From assembly GCF_030295745.1 (NCBI RefSeq), contig NZ_AP027291.1:558001-622000 (forward strand): a stretch of 64,000 bases of DNA, written 5' to 3'. Shown here in pieces: positions 28,572 through 39,800 of this stretch. Position numbers and translations under genes: made by a program. Within the stretch, counting starts at the first letter, position 1. Every line of letters starts with the position of its first letter. This stretch comes from Mycolicibacterium sp. TUM20985. Its GTDB lineage: Bacteria; Actinomycetota; Actinomycetes; Mycobacteriales; Mycobacteriaceae. Under the pieces are notes generated by a model. That model saw only the letters and a program-made list of their open reading frames with translations. It did not search any database and was not told where the DNA came from.

Positions 28572-29792
28572 ATGAGCGGTGTTTTCTCGCGTCTGGTGGG
28601 CCAGGACGCCGTCGAAGCAGATTTGGTGGGCGCGGCGTGGGCAGCCCGCGGTGATTCGGCTCACAACCCGCTGGCGGCGGGGGCCTCGGGCGGCCGGATG
28701 ACACACGCGTGGCTGATCACCGGGCCGCCCGGTTCGGGTCGATCCATCGCCGCGGTGTGCTTCGCGGCGGCCCTGCAGTGCACGTCCGAGGGCGTTCCCG
28801 GGTGCGGTGAGTGCCGCGCCTGCACGACGACCATGGCGGGTACGCATGCCGACGTGCGGCGGATCATCCCCGAGGGTCTGTCGATCGGCGTGAAGGAGAT
28901 GCGCGACATCGTGCAGATCGCGTCACGTCGGCCGGGCACCGGACGATGGCAGGTCGTGGTCGTGGAGGACGCCGACCGGCTCACCGAGGGCGCCGCGAAC
29001 GCACTGCTCAAGGTCGTGGAGGAACCGCCGGCGTCTACGGTCTTCCTGCTGTGCGCGCCGTCGGTCGATCCGGAGGACATCGCGATCACGCTGCGGTCGC
29101 GCTGTCGCCACGTCGCGCTGGTGACGCCTCGACTCGAAGCGATCGCCCAGGTGTTGATCGACACCGACGGTATCGGCGCTGACGATGCCAGGTGGGCGGC
29201 CTCGGTCAGCGGCGGTCACGTCGGCCGGGCGCGTCGGCTGGCCACCGACGAGCAGGCCAGGCACCGCAGGGAGCGCGCGCTGGGGCTTGCCAGGGATGCG
29301 GCGACGCCGGCCCGGGCGTACGCGGCCGCCGAGGAGTTGGTGGCCACCGCGGAGGACGAGGCGAAGGCGCTCACCGGGGATCGCAACGAGGCCGAGACCG
29401 AGGAACTGAGGACGGCGCTAGGTGCGGGCGGCACGGGCAAGGGCGCCGCCGGAGCCCTGCGAGGTGCCACGGGCGCGCTGAAAGACCTTGAGAAGCGCCA
29501 GAAGTCGCGACAGACGCGGGCGTCGCGGGACGCATTGGACCGGGCTCTGATCGACCTGGCGACGTACTTCCGCGATGCGCTGCTGGTGTCGTCCGGGGCG
29601 GGCGGAATGCAGGCCAACCATCCGGACATGGCCGACAAGGTGGCTGCGATGGCTGCGCACGTTCCGCCGGATCGGCTGCTGCGCTGCATCGAGGCGGTGC
29701 TCGGGTGTCGCGAGGCGCTGGCGGCGAACGTCAAGCCCAAGTTCGCCGTCGACGCCCTCGTCGCCACCGTCGGCCAGGCGTTGCGGGGCTGA
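28572..29792 (+). CDS. holB: DNA polymerase III subunit delta' (clamp-loader)
   Basis: A 406-residue clamp-loader subunit. The P-loop is degenerate, GPPGSGRS, with Arg in place of Lys, as expected for the non-hydrolysing delta' wrench. A zinc-binding cysteine set follows (CTSEGVPGCGECRAC), then VVEDADRLTEGAANALLK and the SRC motif LRSRCRHV. The C-terminal helical domain carries a variable Gly/Ala-rich insertion about residues 265-310. The start is ATG 28572. tRNA-Thr lies 72 bp after the stop. Confidence 0.9.
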   Translation: MSGVFSRLVGQDAVEADLVGAAWAARGDSAHNPLAAGASGGRMTHAWLITGPPGSGRSIAAVCFAAALQCTSEGVPGCGECRACTTTMAGTHADVRRIIPEGLSIGVKEMRDIVQIASRRPGTGRWQVVVVEDADRLTEGAANALLKVVEEPPASTVFLLCAPSVDPEDIAITLRSRCRHVALVTPRLEAIAQVLIDTDGIGADDARWAASVSGGHVGRARRLATDEQARHRRERALGLARDAATPARAYAAAEELVATAEDEAKALTGDRNEAETEELRTALGAGGTGKGAAGALRGATGALKDLEKRQKSRQTRASRDALDRALIDLATYFRDALLVSSGAGGMQANHPDMADKVAAMAAHVPPDRLLRCIEAVLGCREALAANVKPKFAVDALVATVGQALRG

Positions 29793-29794
29793 CT

Positions 29795-29824
29795 TTGGGG
29801 ACTGGGCACCGGCTCACGTAGACT
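29795..29824 (+). promoter_or_regulatory. Probable promoter of tRNA-Thr
   Basis: TTGGGG (29795-29800), an 18-base spacer and TAGACT (29819-29824) lie about 40 bp upstream of the tRNA. The -35 is weak but the -10 is good; this is my reading of the gap. Confidence 0.45.
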
Positions 29825-29864
29825 CGTCCCGCCCTGATCCGACGTGCGCGTCGGGCGGGTGGTT

Positions 29865-29940
29865 GCCGCCTTAGCTCAGTCGGTAGAGCGTCTCACTCGT
29901 AATGAGAAGGTCCCGGGTTCGATTCCCGGAGGCGGCCCCA
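29865..29940 (+). tRNA. tRNA-Thr (anticodon CGT)
   Basis: The cloverleaf is complete: acceptor GCCGCCT/AGGCGGC, D arm with AGTCGGTA, anticodon stem TCTCA/TGAGA around the loop CTCGTAA (anticodon CGT, reads ACG), T loop TTCGATT with CCGGG/CCCGG stem, discriminator C and an encoded CCA at 29938-29940. Its place after holB matches the mycobacterial arrangement. Confidence 0.97.
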
Positions 29941-29949
29941 CGGGGCAGT

Positions 29950-30330
29950 TCACCCGTCGGCGAGCGCCTTCGCGGCGACGTTGCGCGCCGTGGCCGCCGC
30001 GGGAAAGCCGGCGTAGCCGCTGGCGTGATAGACCACCTCGGCCAGTTCGTCGTCGGTGAGCCCGTTGGTGCGTGCGATCCTGAAGTGGGCGGCGAGTTCG
30101 TCGGAGGCGCGCAAGGCGATCAGGATGCCCAGGGTGACGAGGCTACGGTCGCGGCGACTGATGCCTTCGCGGGTCCACAGTCTGCCGAAGACGCTCTCCA
30201 CGCCGATGTCCATCAGTTCGGGCGCGAAGCCGTCATGACCGAAGTCGACCTGATCGTTGGGGCCGTCGGGAAGGACGCCCGGCAGGAGCTCGCGGAAGAC
30301 CTGCAAACCCTCGTCACGTAAGTTAGTCAC
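29950..30330 (-). CDS. Carboxymuconolactone decarboxylase family protein
   Basis: A 126-residue CMD/AhpD-like protein. The core contains GLWTREG-like VFGRLWTREGISRRDRSLVT and the helix ELAAHFRIARTNGLTDDELAE. The AhpD catalytic CxxC is absent, so a PcaC-type decarboxylase or an uncharacterised family member is more likely than a peroxidase. The start is taken as GTG 30330 (MTNLRDEG); upstream codons look untranslated. It ends 9 bp after the tRNA on the other strand. No pathway partner is adjacent, so the substrate is unknown. Confidence 0.75.
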   Translation of the reverse strand: MTNLRDEGLQVFRELLPGVLPDGPNDQVDFGHDGFAPELMDIGVESVFGRLWTREGISRRDRSLVTLGILIALRASDELAAHFRIARTNGLTDDELAEVVYHASGYAGFPAAATARNVAAKALADG

Positions 30331-30340
30331 GCTTACGATC

Positions 30341-32140
30341 CTAGGGCGGGGCGACGTACCCCACGGGGCCCGACGCCAGGCACACCGACAGCGCCGAGGT
30401 GTTGGCACTGGCCAGCACGGCGTCCCCGGCACCGGACAGGCGCACGAAGACGCGGTTCAGACCGGGATGCACGGGCACTCGCGTGGGCTCGCCGTCGGAC
30501 AGCGCAAAGGTCATCGAACCGTCGCTGTTCGCCAGATAGTTGATCTCGGCCGTCCACTCCGTCGGAAGCATCGGGCCGTCGAGAGGCATGCGGACCGGGG
30601 CGTCGGGTTGGACGAGATACCCGCACTGTGGCTTCGGCCCGGCCATCGTGTGCCGCACCCAGGTCACCTGCGCGTCGACGAGGTGCCCCTTGCGGTCGAA
30701 CGTACGCAAATTCGTTGTGCTGGTGCTGAATTCGGGTCTATCCCGGACCAACGCGAACACGTGGCTGAAGAGGTTGTCCGGCCACGCGAAGCGTTGCAGG
30801 ATCAGCGGGTCGACCTCCTGGTCCAGCAGGGGTGCGGCGGTGGCCGCGTTCGCCGCCGCGAGACTCGTCAGCGCGTTGGCGACGTAGCTCCGCGTCGGGT
30901 TGTTCCGCCAACTGGCCGTGAACGTGACGGTCGAGTACGCGCAGCTGACCACGAACAGCGCCGCCACCGAGACGACGAGGCCGGTGCGCACGCGCGAGGC
31001 GTCCAGCCGGGCTGACGACACCCGGTTCGGCGCGCAGAATCCGATGGCCGCCAGCAGCGTCAGGAACACCGCCAGGTCGGGCAGGTAGCGCAGCGTCTGG
31101 GCCAGTTCGATCGCGGTGAACCGCGACGACCGCATGAGGTAGATCGGCAACTGGCACGCCACGACGTAGCCCGCGGCCGCCAACCACAGCAGGCGGGCGT
31201 GCTCCTTGCGGGCCACCGACACCGCGATCACCGCCACCAGCACCAGCCAGCCCACCACCATGACGGGCCACTGCGGCAACGCCCATGGCGACGATGGCGC
31301 CCAGCGCTCCCAGTCCCACGGGCCGCCGATCAGACCGGGCACGATGCCGTGGGTCACCGACCGGACGAGCAGGTCCCCGGTCATGGGGAGGTCGAGCGTC
31401 CAGCGCCGCTGGTCGACGACGAGGAGGTAGAGCCCGATCCACCCGGCCGTCAGCGCTCCGGATGCGATCCACAGCCGCAGACCGCCGTGCCACACCGTCT
31501 TCACCGCGTTGCGGTCGCCGAGGACGTAGGCGAGTAGGGCCGTCGCGGCGAACGCGGCGAAGGGGATGACCGCCGCCTTCTCGAAGAACAGCAGACCGAC
31601 GAGGAACACGATGGTCCCGGTGAGCGCGTAACGCTGATTGCCCGTGCGCACCAACATGATCGCGTCGGCGCTCACCCACGCCATTGCCGCGATCATCGGC
31701 AGGGCGTTCAGCGCCGCGGCCCACCACGCGAACGCGGGCAACCCCAGCGGGGTGAACAACGCGAAGGTCAAGGGGATCAGCAGTACCGGGCGCCACCCGA
31801 GGATGACGTGAAGCGCCCGCAAGATCGCCAGCGAGGCCACGAGTTGCAGCGCTACCAGGCTGAGAGCGGGCCAGATCCACTCGAACGGGGCGAGTTTGGC
31901 GATGCCGCCGGCGACCAGGAACGCGGCGGGCATGACGTGACCATCGTGATCGTCGAACAGGTAGGCCGGTGACCAGAGGTCGTGGGTGCCCGCGCGGGCG
32001 ATCAGGATGAGGTCGTCCCAGTAGAAGTAGCCGCTGAACGCCAGCCACGCCCGAACGGCGAGCTGCAGCACGATCAGCGCGACGGCGACCCCGACGACCC
32101 AATTGGTCCCGAGTCGCTGCGCACCAAACCGCCGAATCAC
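30341..32140 (-). CDS. Multi-spanning membrane protein, Rv3635-like, possible GT-C glycosyltransferase
   Basis: About 599 residues with some 10-12 hydrophobic segments in the first 440 and an extracytoplasmic C-terminal domain of about 150 residues. The first external loop contains YFYWDDLILIARAG with two Asp, like the metal/sugar-binding DD of lipid-linked (GT-C) glycosyltransferases; this is my inference. M. tuberculosis Rv3635 is annotated only as a membrane protein. Start GTG 32140 is chosen because longer frames cross the divergent galE promoter. It ends 10 bp before the CMD protein start, so the two may be co-transcribed. Confidence 0.75.
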   Translation of the reverse strand: MIRRFGAQRLGTNWVVGVAVALIVLQLAVRAWLAFSGYFYWDDLILIARAGTHDLWSPAYLFDDHDGHVMPAAFLVAGGIAKLAPFEWIWPALSLVALQLVASLAILRALHVILGWRPVLLIPLTFALFTPLGLPAFAWWAAALNALPMIAAMAWVSADAIMLVRTGNQRYALTGTIVFLVGLLFFEKAAVIPFAAFAATALLAYVLGDRNAVKTVWHGGLRLWIASGALTAGWIGLYLLVVDQRRWTLDLPMTGDLLVRSVTHGIVPGLIGGPWDWERWAPSSPWALPQWPVMVVGWLVLVAVIAVSVARKEHARLLWLAAAGYVVACQLPIYLMRSSRFTAIELAQTLRYLPDLAVFLTLLAAIGFCAPNRVSSARLDASRVRTGLVVSVAALFVVSCAYSTVTFTASWRNNPTRSYVANALTSLAAANAATAAPLLDQEVDPLILQRFAWPDNLFSHVFALVRDRPEFSTSTTNLRTFDRKGHLVDAQVTWVRHTMAGPKPQCGYLVQPDAPVRMPLDGPMLPTEWTAEINYLANSDGSMTFALSDGEPTRVPVHPGLNRVFVRLSGAGDAVLASANTSALSVCLASGPVGYVAPP

Positions 32141-32207
32141 CGCTGCCGACTGTACGGACCACCTAGGGGGCGAAGCGACGCGGGAAAAATCCAGCTGGCG
32201 TCGGTAA

Positions 32208-33162
<955 letters not shown>

Positions 33163-33164
<2 letters not shown>

Positions 33165-33211
33165 TTTCGGCGCGGAAACGGTCGCTCAGCGATCGAAAGC
33201 GCGCCGAAATC
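33163..33211. repeat. 49-bp palindromic element, copy B
   Basis: Arms GATTTCGGCGCG (33163-33174) and CGCGCCGAAATC (33200-33211) are identical to those of copy A at 4080-4128, with the same 25-base centre length. The centre matches the reverse complement of copy A except for several positions. Here it separates the convergent galE1 and DUF2304 genes, stop codons lying at or near its edges, so it may act as a terminator. Confidence 0.85.
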
Positions 33212-33212
33212 G

Positions 33213-33554
33213 CTAACGGGGGCCGGGGGCCCGGGCGCCCTCGAGCGCGACGGCCCGCGCCAGCTGCGCGTACTTGAGCTCGAGGTCCTTGAAGCGCATG
33301 TAGGTACTGATAGTGGTGAACAGGAACGCGATGATCAACGCGTACTCCAGTAGGTCGGCACCGCGGGCGACGCCCAACCAGTTCGCCACCACGGTCGTGT
33401 CGTCCGGCCGGACGATCGCGTAGATCGCGAGGACGACGAACAACACGTAGCCGACCTTCACCCACGCCCGGGACAGCGCGCTACGCCGGGACCGCAGCAG
33501 GTAGACCAGCAGCGTGACGATGGCTGCGATCAGCAGCACCTGAATCCAGTTCAT
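33213..33554 (-). CDS. DUF2304 small membrane protein, Rv3632-like
   Basis: A 113-residue protein with three hydrophobic segments (about 4-20, 33-49, 68-88) and a basic, partly coiled tail (RFKDLELKYAQLARAVALEG). The DUF2304 family occurs next to GT2 enzymes that load sugars onto polyprenyl phosphate; in M. tuberculosis Rv3632 stimulates the PpgS synthase Rv3631 (recall). ATG 33554 overlaps the GT2 stop by 4 bp (ATGA), supporting a complex. The stop is immediately next to palindrome copy B. Confidence 0.85.
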   Translation of the reverse strand: MNWIQVLLIAAIVTLLVYLLRSRRSALSRAWVKVGYVLFVVLAIYAIVRPDDTTVVANWLGVARGADLLEYALIIAFLFTTISTYMRFKDLELKYAQLARAVALEGARAPGPR

Positions 33555-34225
33555 CGACGCATCCTCCTTCGCAGCAGCCCGTCGAAGACGATGTTGACGC
33601 CGTTGACCAACGGCTGCCCCTTGGACATCGAGTAGTCGGTGTAGAGGATCTCGACGGGCTCCTCGGCCACCCGCCACCCGTTGTCGACGATCTCGGCGAT
33701 GATCTCGCTGGCGTGGGCCATGCCGTTCATCGTCAGATTCAGGCCGTCGGCGACGGTGCGGTTGAAGACCCGCAGCCCGTTGTGCGCGTCGGTGAGTCGC
33801 AGCTTGCGGCTCGCGGGGCTCAGCTTGGCGATCAGCGGGAACAGCAGCCGCCGCAGCACCGGCATGTCGACGGGTGCACTGTCGGCGAACCGCGTCCCGA
33901 CCACGATGTCGACGTCGTCGTTGGTGAGCCGCCCGATCATCCGCAGCACGTCCGCGACTCGGTGCTGACCGTCCGCGTCGAATGTCGCGAAGATCGCGGC
34001 CCCCGGCTGGCTGCGGGCGTATTCGACGCCGGTCTGGATGGCCGCCCCCTGGCCCAAGTTCACCGGATGGCGGACGACGTGGGCGCCTGCCCGCCAGGCC
34101 CGTTCGGCGGTGTCGTCGCGGCTGCCGTCGTCGACGCACACCACGTTGGCGAAGGCGGAACGGACGTCGGTGACGACGTCGGAGATGACGGTCGCCTCAT
34201 TGAAGGCGGGGATCACGATCCACAC
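33551..34225 (-). CDS. ppgS: GT2 polyprenyl-phosphate glycosyltransferase, PpgS-like
   Basis: A 224-residue family 2 glycosyltransferase related to dolichyl-phosphate mannose synthases. The fold motifs are VIPAFNEATVI, VCVDDGSRDDT and the metal-binding DAD in ATFDADGQH. No membrane segment is present, so the DUF2304 partner probably anchors it. M. tuberculosis Rv3631 makes polyprenyl-phospho-GalNAc for arabinogalactan GalN decoration (recall), reported mainly from slow growers; the sugar here is unproven. The start is GTG 34225, the only canonical one near the family N-terminus. It follows the flippase-like gene by 51 bp. Confidence 0.8.
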   Translation of the reverse strand: MWIVIPAFNEATVISDVVTDVRSAFANVVCVDDGSRDDTAERAWRAGAHVVRHPVNLGQGAAIQTGVEYARSQPGAAIFATFDADGQHRVADVLRMIGRLTNDDVDIVVGTRFADSAPVDMPVLRRLLFPLIAKLSPASRKLRLTDAHNGLRVFNRTVADGLNLTMNGMAHASEIIAEIVDNGWRVAEEPVEILYTDYSMSKGQPLVNGVNIVFDGLLRRRMRR

Positions 34226-34276
34226 GCCTTCGGCACGGATGTCGGAGGGGCTGTTGATGGAGGAGAACCTACACGT

Positions 34277-35542
34277 TCAGGGTGCCGGGACCCTGGCAAG
34301 CGCGACCAGGTGTACGACGATGCCCACCAGCGGTCCACAGAGCAGTGCGACGACGGTCCTGGTCTCCAGCGCCAACGGCAGGAGCAGCAGCAAAGTGGAC
34401 GCCAGCGTGGCGCTGATCCACCCCGCGGCGTAGGCCCGGTGCATGGCCGCGGCGACCGTCGCGGCGCCGGTCAACGTCAGCAGCGCGATTGCGACCGCCG
34501 CGGTCGTCGTCCACGCCAGCAACGCGCCGCCCGCCTGATACGCCGGTCCGAAGGCGGTGCGCAACAGCCACGGACCGAGCAGACCGGCGAACAGGACCGC
34601 CGCGGCGCCGAGCACCGCCAACGCCGCGACCGGCGCCACCAGCGACCGCAACCTCCGCTCGCGTTGGTCGACGAAGTGCGCGATCAGGTTGCCCTGCATC
34701 GCGGTCAACGGGACCAGCAGTGGCGCGCGGGTCAGCGTCACGGCGAGGATGACGACACCGCCCGCCGCGCCGAGGTCGGCCGACGTCGCCTTGAGCAGCA
34801 CGGGGAAGCCCATGATGAGAATCGCGCTGGCACCCGCCGCGGCGATCGAATGCGAGGCGCCGCGCAGGAAGGTGAACAACGTGCCGGGGGTGAGCAGTCG
34901 CGCCGCCGCCCGCGTCGTCGGTGAGGCCAGCAGAAGCAGCAGCCACGCGACGGAACCGGCGACCGTGGCCCACAGGTATCCGACGAGCCCCCAACCGATC
35001 AGGAAGGTGGCCGTCGCGATCGCCACCCGGCCGACCGCATCGCCCACGATCAGCGAGCCGTACTGGCTCCAGCCGTCGACCCCGGCCAGCACCCCGAGCA
35101 GCGTCGCGTGCATGCAGAACCCCGCGATGCCCGCGCTGAGCAGGCCGACGCTGAGCCACTGCGCGTCGACGAAGACGTGACCGGACCACAGCGCCGCACT
35201 CCCCGCGACCGCCGCCGCGGAGACCACGCCGACCAGCGCGGCCACCCACATCGGGTGAATCCGCGGACCGTCCGACGGCGGGGCGTGCCTGGCCTGTCGC
35301 ACCTCCCGGGTGGACTCCTGCAGCAGGCCGTTGGCGGCGCCCGCGAGCAGTCCGAACGCACCCCAGAACACGGCGAACACCGAGAAGCCCTCGGGTTCCA
35401 GGTCACGCGCGGCGAGGTAGAGCACCGCATAGCCGCAGACCGCGCTGATGACGGTCGCCGAGCCGACCCGGATGACGCTGCTCCTGGTGACGGGTCCACG
35501 AGAGAGATCAACGGGGACAGCTGCTGGCGCGCCGTCGGTCAC
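34277..35542 (-). CDS. Polysaccharide-exporter/flippase-like membrane protein, Rv3630-like
   Basis: About 421 residues with 11-12 predicted transmembrane helices, arranged as in the MATE/MviN/Wzx exporter class, for example SATVISAVCGYAVLYLAARD and GASHSIAAAGASAILIMGF. No catalytic residues are expected. The start is GTG 35542, overlapping the M1 peptidase stop by 4 bp (GTGA); two ATGs at 35581 and 35572 also lie in frame but inside the peptidase gene. Next to a polyprenyl-phosphate sugar synthase it is a good candidate lipid-linked sugar flippase. Coupling to the peptidase is an insertion relative to M. tuberculosis. Confidence 0.8.
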   Translation of the reverse strand: MTDGAPAAVPVDLSRGPVTRSSVIRVGSATVISAVCGYAVLYLAARDLEPEGFSVFAVFWGAFGLLAGAANGLLQESTREVRQARHAPPSDGPRIHPMWVAALVGVVSAAAVAGSAALWSGHVFVDAQWLSVGLLSAGIAGFCMHATLLGVLAGVDGWSQYGSLIVGDAVGRVAIATATFLIGWGLVGYLWATVAGSVAWLLLLLASPTTRAAARLLTPGTLFTFLRGASHSIAAAGASAILIMGFPVLLKATSADLGAAGGVVILAVTLTRAPLLVPLTAMQGNLIAHFVDQRERRLRSLVAPVAALAVLGAAAVLFAGLLGPWLLRTAFGPAYQAGGALLAWTTTAAVAIALLTLTGAATVAAAMHRAYAAGWISATLASTLLLLLPLALETRTVVALLCGPLVGIVVHLVALARVPAP

Positions 35543-36882
35543 AGGTCTGGCACGCCCGTCGAGTACAGCCATGCCTGCCATAGCGGCCGCAGGGATTCGT
35601 CGGCGTAGTTGGCGGCGAGCCCGGTGAAGTCGTCGGTGACCGCGGTGGCGTGCCGGTGCCGAGTCGTCCAGTCCCGCAACAGCTTGAAGAAGTTCTGGTC
35701 ACCGATCGTGCCGCGCAGCACGTGCAGTGTCAGCGCCCCCCGCTTGTAGACGCGATCGTCGAACATGTCGCGTGCCCCTGGGTCGGACAGCAGCAGATTC
35801 TGCGGTGAGTTGCGCAACCGCTGGTGGTAGTGCCGGGCGTGCTCGTCGGCGGTGCGCCCGCCCGCGTCCTCCGACCACAGCCATTCGGCGTAGCAGGCGA
35901 ACCCCTCGTGAAGCCAGATGTCGCGCCATCGCCGTGCGGTGACCGAGTTCCCGAACCACTGATGCGCGAGCTCGTGGGCGATCAGCCGTTCCGCGCCGCG
36001 GGACCCGTCGCAGTGGTTGGCACCAAAGATCGAGATACCTTGTGCCTCAAGGGGAATCTCGAGATCGTCGTCAGTGACCACGACGGTGTAACCATTGGCC
36101 AGTGGGTAGGGGCCGAACAGCTTGACGAAGAGCTTCATCATTTGGGGCTGACGGCCGAAGTCATGGTCGAAGTTGCGTTGCAATCGTTGTGGCAGAACGG
36201 CATTCATCGGCACGGGCTTGTTGGACAGGTGCTGCTGCCCGTACGGACCGATTTGCAAGGTCACCAGATACGTCGAGGTGGGCTCTGGCTGCTCGTAGGT
36301 CCAGGTGGTCATGGCGGCCCTGGTGCGGCGGGATTCCAGCTTGCCGTTGGCCACCGCGTAGTACGGGTTCTCCGTCGTGATCGCGATGCGGTAGCTGGCC
36401 TTGCTGCTCGGGTGGTCGTCGCACGGGAACCAGGAGGCGGCGCCATTGGGCTGTCCCGCCACCAGTGCGCCACTGGTCAGTTCCTCGAATCCGACGTCAC
36501 CCCAGAGGGATCGGATGGGCTTCGGGGTCCCCACGTAGCGCACGGTGATCGACAGTGCGGCCCCGGCGGCCAGCGCCGAGGACAGCGTGATGTTCAGCTT
36601 CCCGCGCGTCCGGCCGAAGTGCGCGGGCCTGCGGCCGTTGACGGACACCTTCGACACAGTCAGCACCTCGGACAAGTCGAGACTGAACGTCTTCAGCGAC
36701 GCGAGCGTCACCGCGGTGATGGTGGCCGACCCAGCGAGACGGTTGATGTTGACCTTGTACTCGAGGTCCAGTTCGTACCGCGAAACCCGGTAGCCGAAGT
36801 TGCCGTTGCCGGGGATGTACGGGTCGATGACGGGTGGGGTGCCCCGTACCGCCTTCTTCAAACCCCGGTCGCTCCGCGTCAC
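35539..36882 (-). CDS. M1 family zinc metallopeptidase, candidate polymer-degrading or immunity enzyme
   Basis: A 447-residue gluzincin. All catalytic residues are present: His303-Glu304-x2-His307 (HELAHQW), Glu326 (LHEGFACYAEW) and Tyr379 (VYKRGALTLH). The exopeptidase GAMEN loop is replaced by PLEAQGISIFG. It lacks the long C-terminal helical domain of PepN, so it is a compact M1 enzyme. No signal peptide is clear. GTG 36882 overlaps the synthetase stop by 4 bp and its own stop overlaps the flippase start, so it belongs to one coupled operon. In Streptomyces, an M1-type enzyme (Pld) degrades epsilon-poly-lysine made by Pls (recall), so a matching role is proposed here. Confidence 0.85.
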   Translation of the reverse strand: MTRSDRGLKKAVRGTPPVIDPYIPGNGNFGYRVSRYELDLEYKVNINRLAGSATITAVTLASLKTFSLDLSEVLTVSKVSVNGRRPAHFGRTRGKLNITLSSALAAGAALSITVRYVGTPKPIRSLWGDVGFEELTSGALVAGQPNGAASWFPCDDHPSSKASYRIAITTENPYYAVANGKLESRRTRAAMTTWTYEQPEPTSTYLVTLQIGPYGQQHLSNKPVPMNAVLPQRLQRNFDHDFGRQPQMMKLFVKLFGPYPLANGYTVVVTDDDLEIPLEAQGISIFGANHCDGSRGAERLIAHELAHQWFGNSVTARRWRDIWLHEGFACYAEWLWSEDAGGRTADEHARHYHQRLRNSPQNLLLSDPGARDMFDDRVYKRGALTLHVLRGTIGDQNFFKLLRDWTTRHRHATAVTDDFTGLAANYADESLRPLWQAWLYSTGVPDL

Positions 36883-39800
36883 GCGGCAGTGACTTCCGTG
36901 GTCTTCGTCGACTTCGCTCCGGACCCGCCGCGCTTCTTGCGGCCCGCGCCCCAGGGCGCGATGGGGTTGCCCTGCCAGCGGGACGACGCAGGCACCTCGT
37001 CGCCGCGCATCACCAGCGAGGCGGGCCCCACCGTCGCACCCGCACCGATCTTGGAGGCGGGCAACGCCACGCAGTGCGGCCCGAGCGTGGCGCCGTCCTC
37101 CAGGGTGACGGTGTCCAGTCGCATGATCCGGTCGTGGAAGAGATGGGTCTGCACGACGCAACCGCGGCTCACCGTCGCACCGGAGCCGACCGTGACGAGG
37201 TCCGCCTCGGGCAGCCAGTACGTCTCGCACCAGACGCCCTTGCCGATCGACGCGCCAAGAGCCCGCAGCCATAGGTTCATCACCGGGGTCCCGCTGGCCG
37301 CCCGAGCGAACCACGGCGCGGCGACGGTCTCGACGAAGGTGTCCGACACCTCGTTGCGCCACACGAACGACGACCACAGCGGGTGCTCGACGGCGGTGAT
37401 CCGCCCGACCACCAGCCACTTGGCGATCACGGCGATGGCACCCGCGACGATCCCGGCCGCCAGGATGACCAGACCGCCCATCAATGAGGTTGCGGGCCAA
37501 CCGAATTCGGCGACCAGCGCCTGCAGCGAGCCAAGTACGGCGACACCGATCGCGAACGTGACGATTACGGGCAGCAGCCGACACGTCTCGACCATGCCGC
37601 GCATGATCTTCAGCTTGCGCGACGGGTGGAAGGTGCGCAGGACGTCGGCCGCCGTCGGCTGCCGACGCAGACGGATCGGCGGGCTGCCCAGCCACGACGA
37701 GCCGGCCTTGGCCTTGTGCGGCGTCGCGCTGAGCACCGCGATGAGCCCGTCGTCGGGCACCCGCCTGCCCGGCTGGGTGATACCGGAATTGCCGAGGAAC
37801 GCCCGCTTGCCGATGGTCGCGGTCGCCACGTGGATCCAGCCGCCCCCGAGTTCGTAGGACGCGACCATGGTGTCGTCGGCGAGGAAGGCGCCGTCCTCTA
37901 CGACGGTGAACTTCGGAGTCAGTAGCGCGGTCGAGATCTCGGTACCCCGTCCGACCCGCGCGCCGAGCACTCTCAGCCACGCTGGGGTCAGCAGGCTGGC
38001 GTAGATGGGGAAGAGGTAGTTGCGGGCAGCGTCCATCAACCGTTCGGTGGCCCACAGCTGCCAGCCGACCCGGCTTCGCACGGGGTGGTAGCCCTCGCCC
38101 AGGCCCAGGGCCATCGCCCGCACGCCGAGCACGGTGAGCAGCGCGTAGACGACCAGCGCGACCAGGGTGGCCACCGGTGTCCAGGCCAACGCGGGCAGGA
38201 TCGCGTCGGTCAGCGACGCGGTGTCGCGGATCGCCCAGCCGATGACCGCCAGGCCGGCGCCGAGGGCCACCAGTGGGACGGCGCCGAGCAGGATCGAGGT
38301 CACACCGAACACCGCCATCCAGAAGGGCGCGCGGGGCGGCCGTTCACTGGGCCACGGATGCCGGGCCTTGCCCGACTTCGCGGCGGGCGATCCCTTCCAG
38401 TACTGACCGGCCTTGACCTTGCCGATCACCCCGGAGCCGGGCGCGACGTCGGCGTTCTTGCCGATCACGGCGCCCGGGAACAGCGTGCTCCGGGCGCCGA
38501 CGGTGGCGTCGTTGCCGACGGTGATCTCCCCGACGTGGAACAGGTCGCCGTCGATCCAGTGCCCGGTGAGGTCCACCTCGGGTTCGATGGAGCAGCGGTG
38601 CCCGAGCTTCAGCATTCCCGTGACGGGCGGGGAGGAGTGCAGGTCGACGCCCTTGCCCACCTTGTTGCCCAGTGCGCGGGCGTAGTACACCAACCATGGT
38701 GCGCCCGCCAGGTTTTCAGCGCCACTGGCCTCGCCGAGCCGCTCGGCGAGCCACACCCTCAGGTGGACGGTGCCGCCGCGGCGGTAGGTGCCGGGCGCAA
38801 GGCTGCCGATCAGAGTGCGGGCACCGACCACCGCGATCGCCATGCGGCCCAGCGGCGTGACGAAGACGATGAAACCGACGAGCAGCAGCCACCAATCGAC
38901 GGGCACGGCCCACGACGACGGCCGCACTTCGGCGACGACGTTGTTGAGCAGCGCCAGCCAGATCACCCACTGCATGCCGGTCAGCGTGGCCAACGGCACG
39001 GACGCGATGACCTGCGCCAGCTCCGTCAGCCGGGATACCGGTGCGACGACCCGGGGCTCGACGGCCGATGCCGGATCGAGTTCGTCGAGGTACCCGGCGA
39101 GCGAACCGAGCCGGGGATGGTCGTAGAGGTCCGCAACCGTCACCTCGGGGTAGCGCGTCCGAAGTGCGGCCACCAGCTGAGCCGCGGACAGCGAGCCGCC
39201 GCCAAGGGCGAAGAAGTCCTCCTCGGGTCCGCCGACCGGGGCGGCGAGCACGTTCCGCCAGAGGCCGGCCAACCAGCCGGTGGTGCCGGTCAGCTCCGGG
39301 TTGGCGTCGTCGTCGGCGGAGTCTTCCAGGGGCCATGGGAGCGCGTTGCGGTCGACCTTGCCCGACGTCCTGGTCGGCAGTTCGTCGAGGAGTACCAGCC
39401 TGGGCACCAGCGCGGCAGGCAACGATTCGGCCAGGGCCGCGCGGGCGGCCGCCATGTCGAAGTCGGGGTCCGCGCTGGCGATGTATCCGACCAGCAGGGG
39501 GGTGCCGCTCGCCGTCCGGCGCACGGCCGCGGCACCGCCACTGACACCGGGCAGGTGCACCAGCGCCGAGTCGACCTCGCCGAGCTCGATCCGCCTGCCG
39601 CCGACCTTCACCTGGTCGTCGGCCCGGCCCTGGAAGTAGAGGCCGTCGCCCTCGAGGCGGACGAGGTCGCCGCTACGGTAGGCGCGCGACCACCCCAGGG
39701 TGTCCATCGGCGCGTACTTCTCGGCGTCCTTCTCCGGATCCAGGTATCGGGCCAGGCCGACACCGCCGATCACCAGCTCGCCGATCTCGCCGAGGGCCAC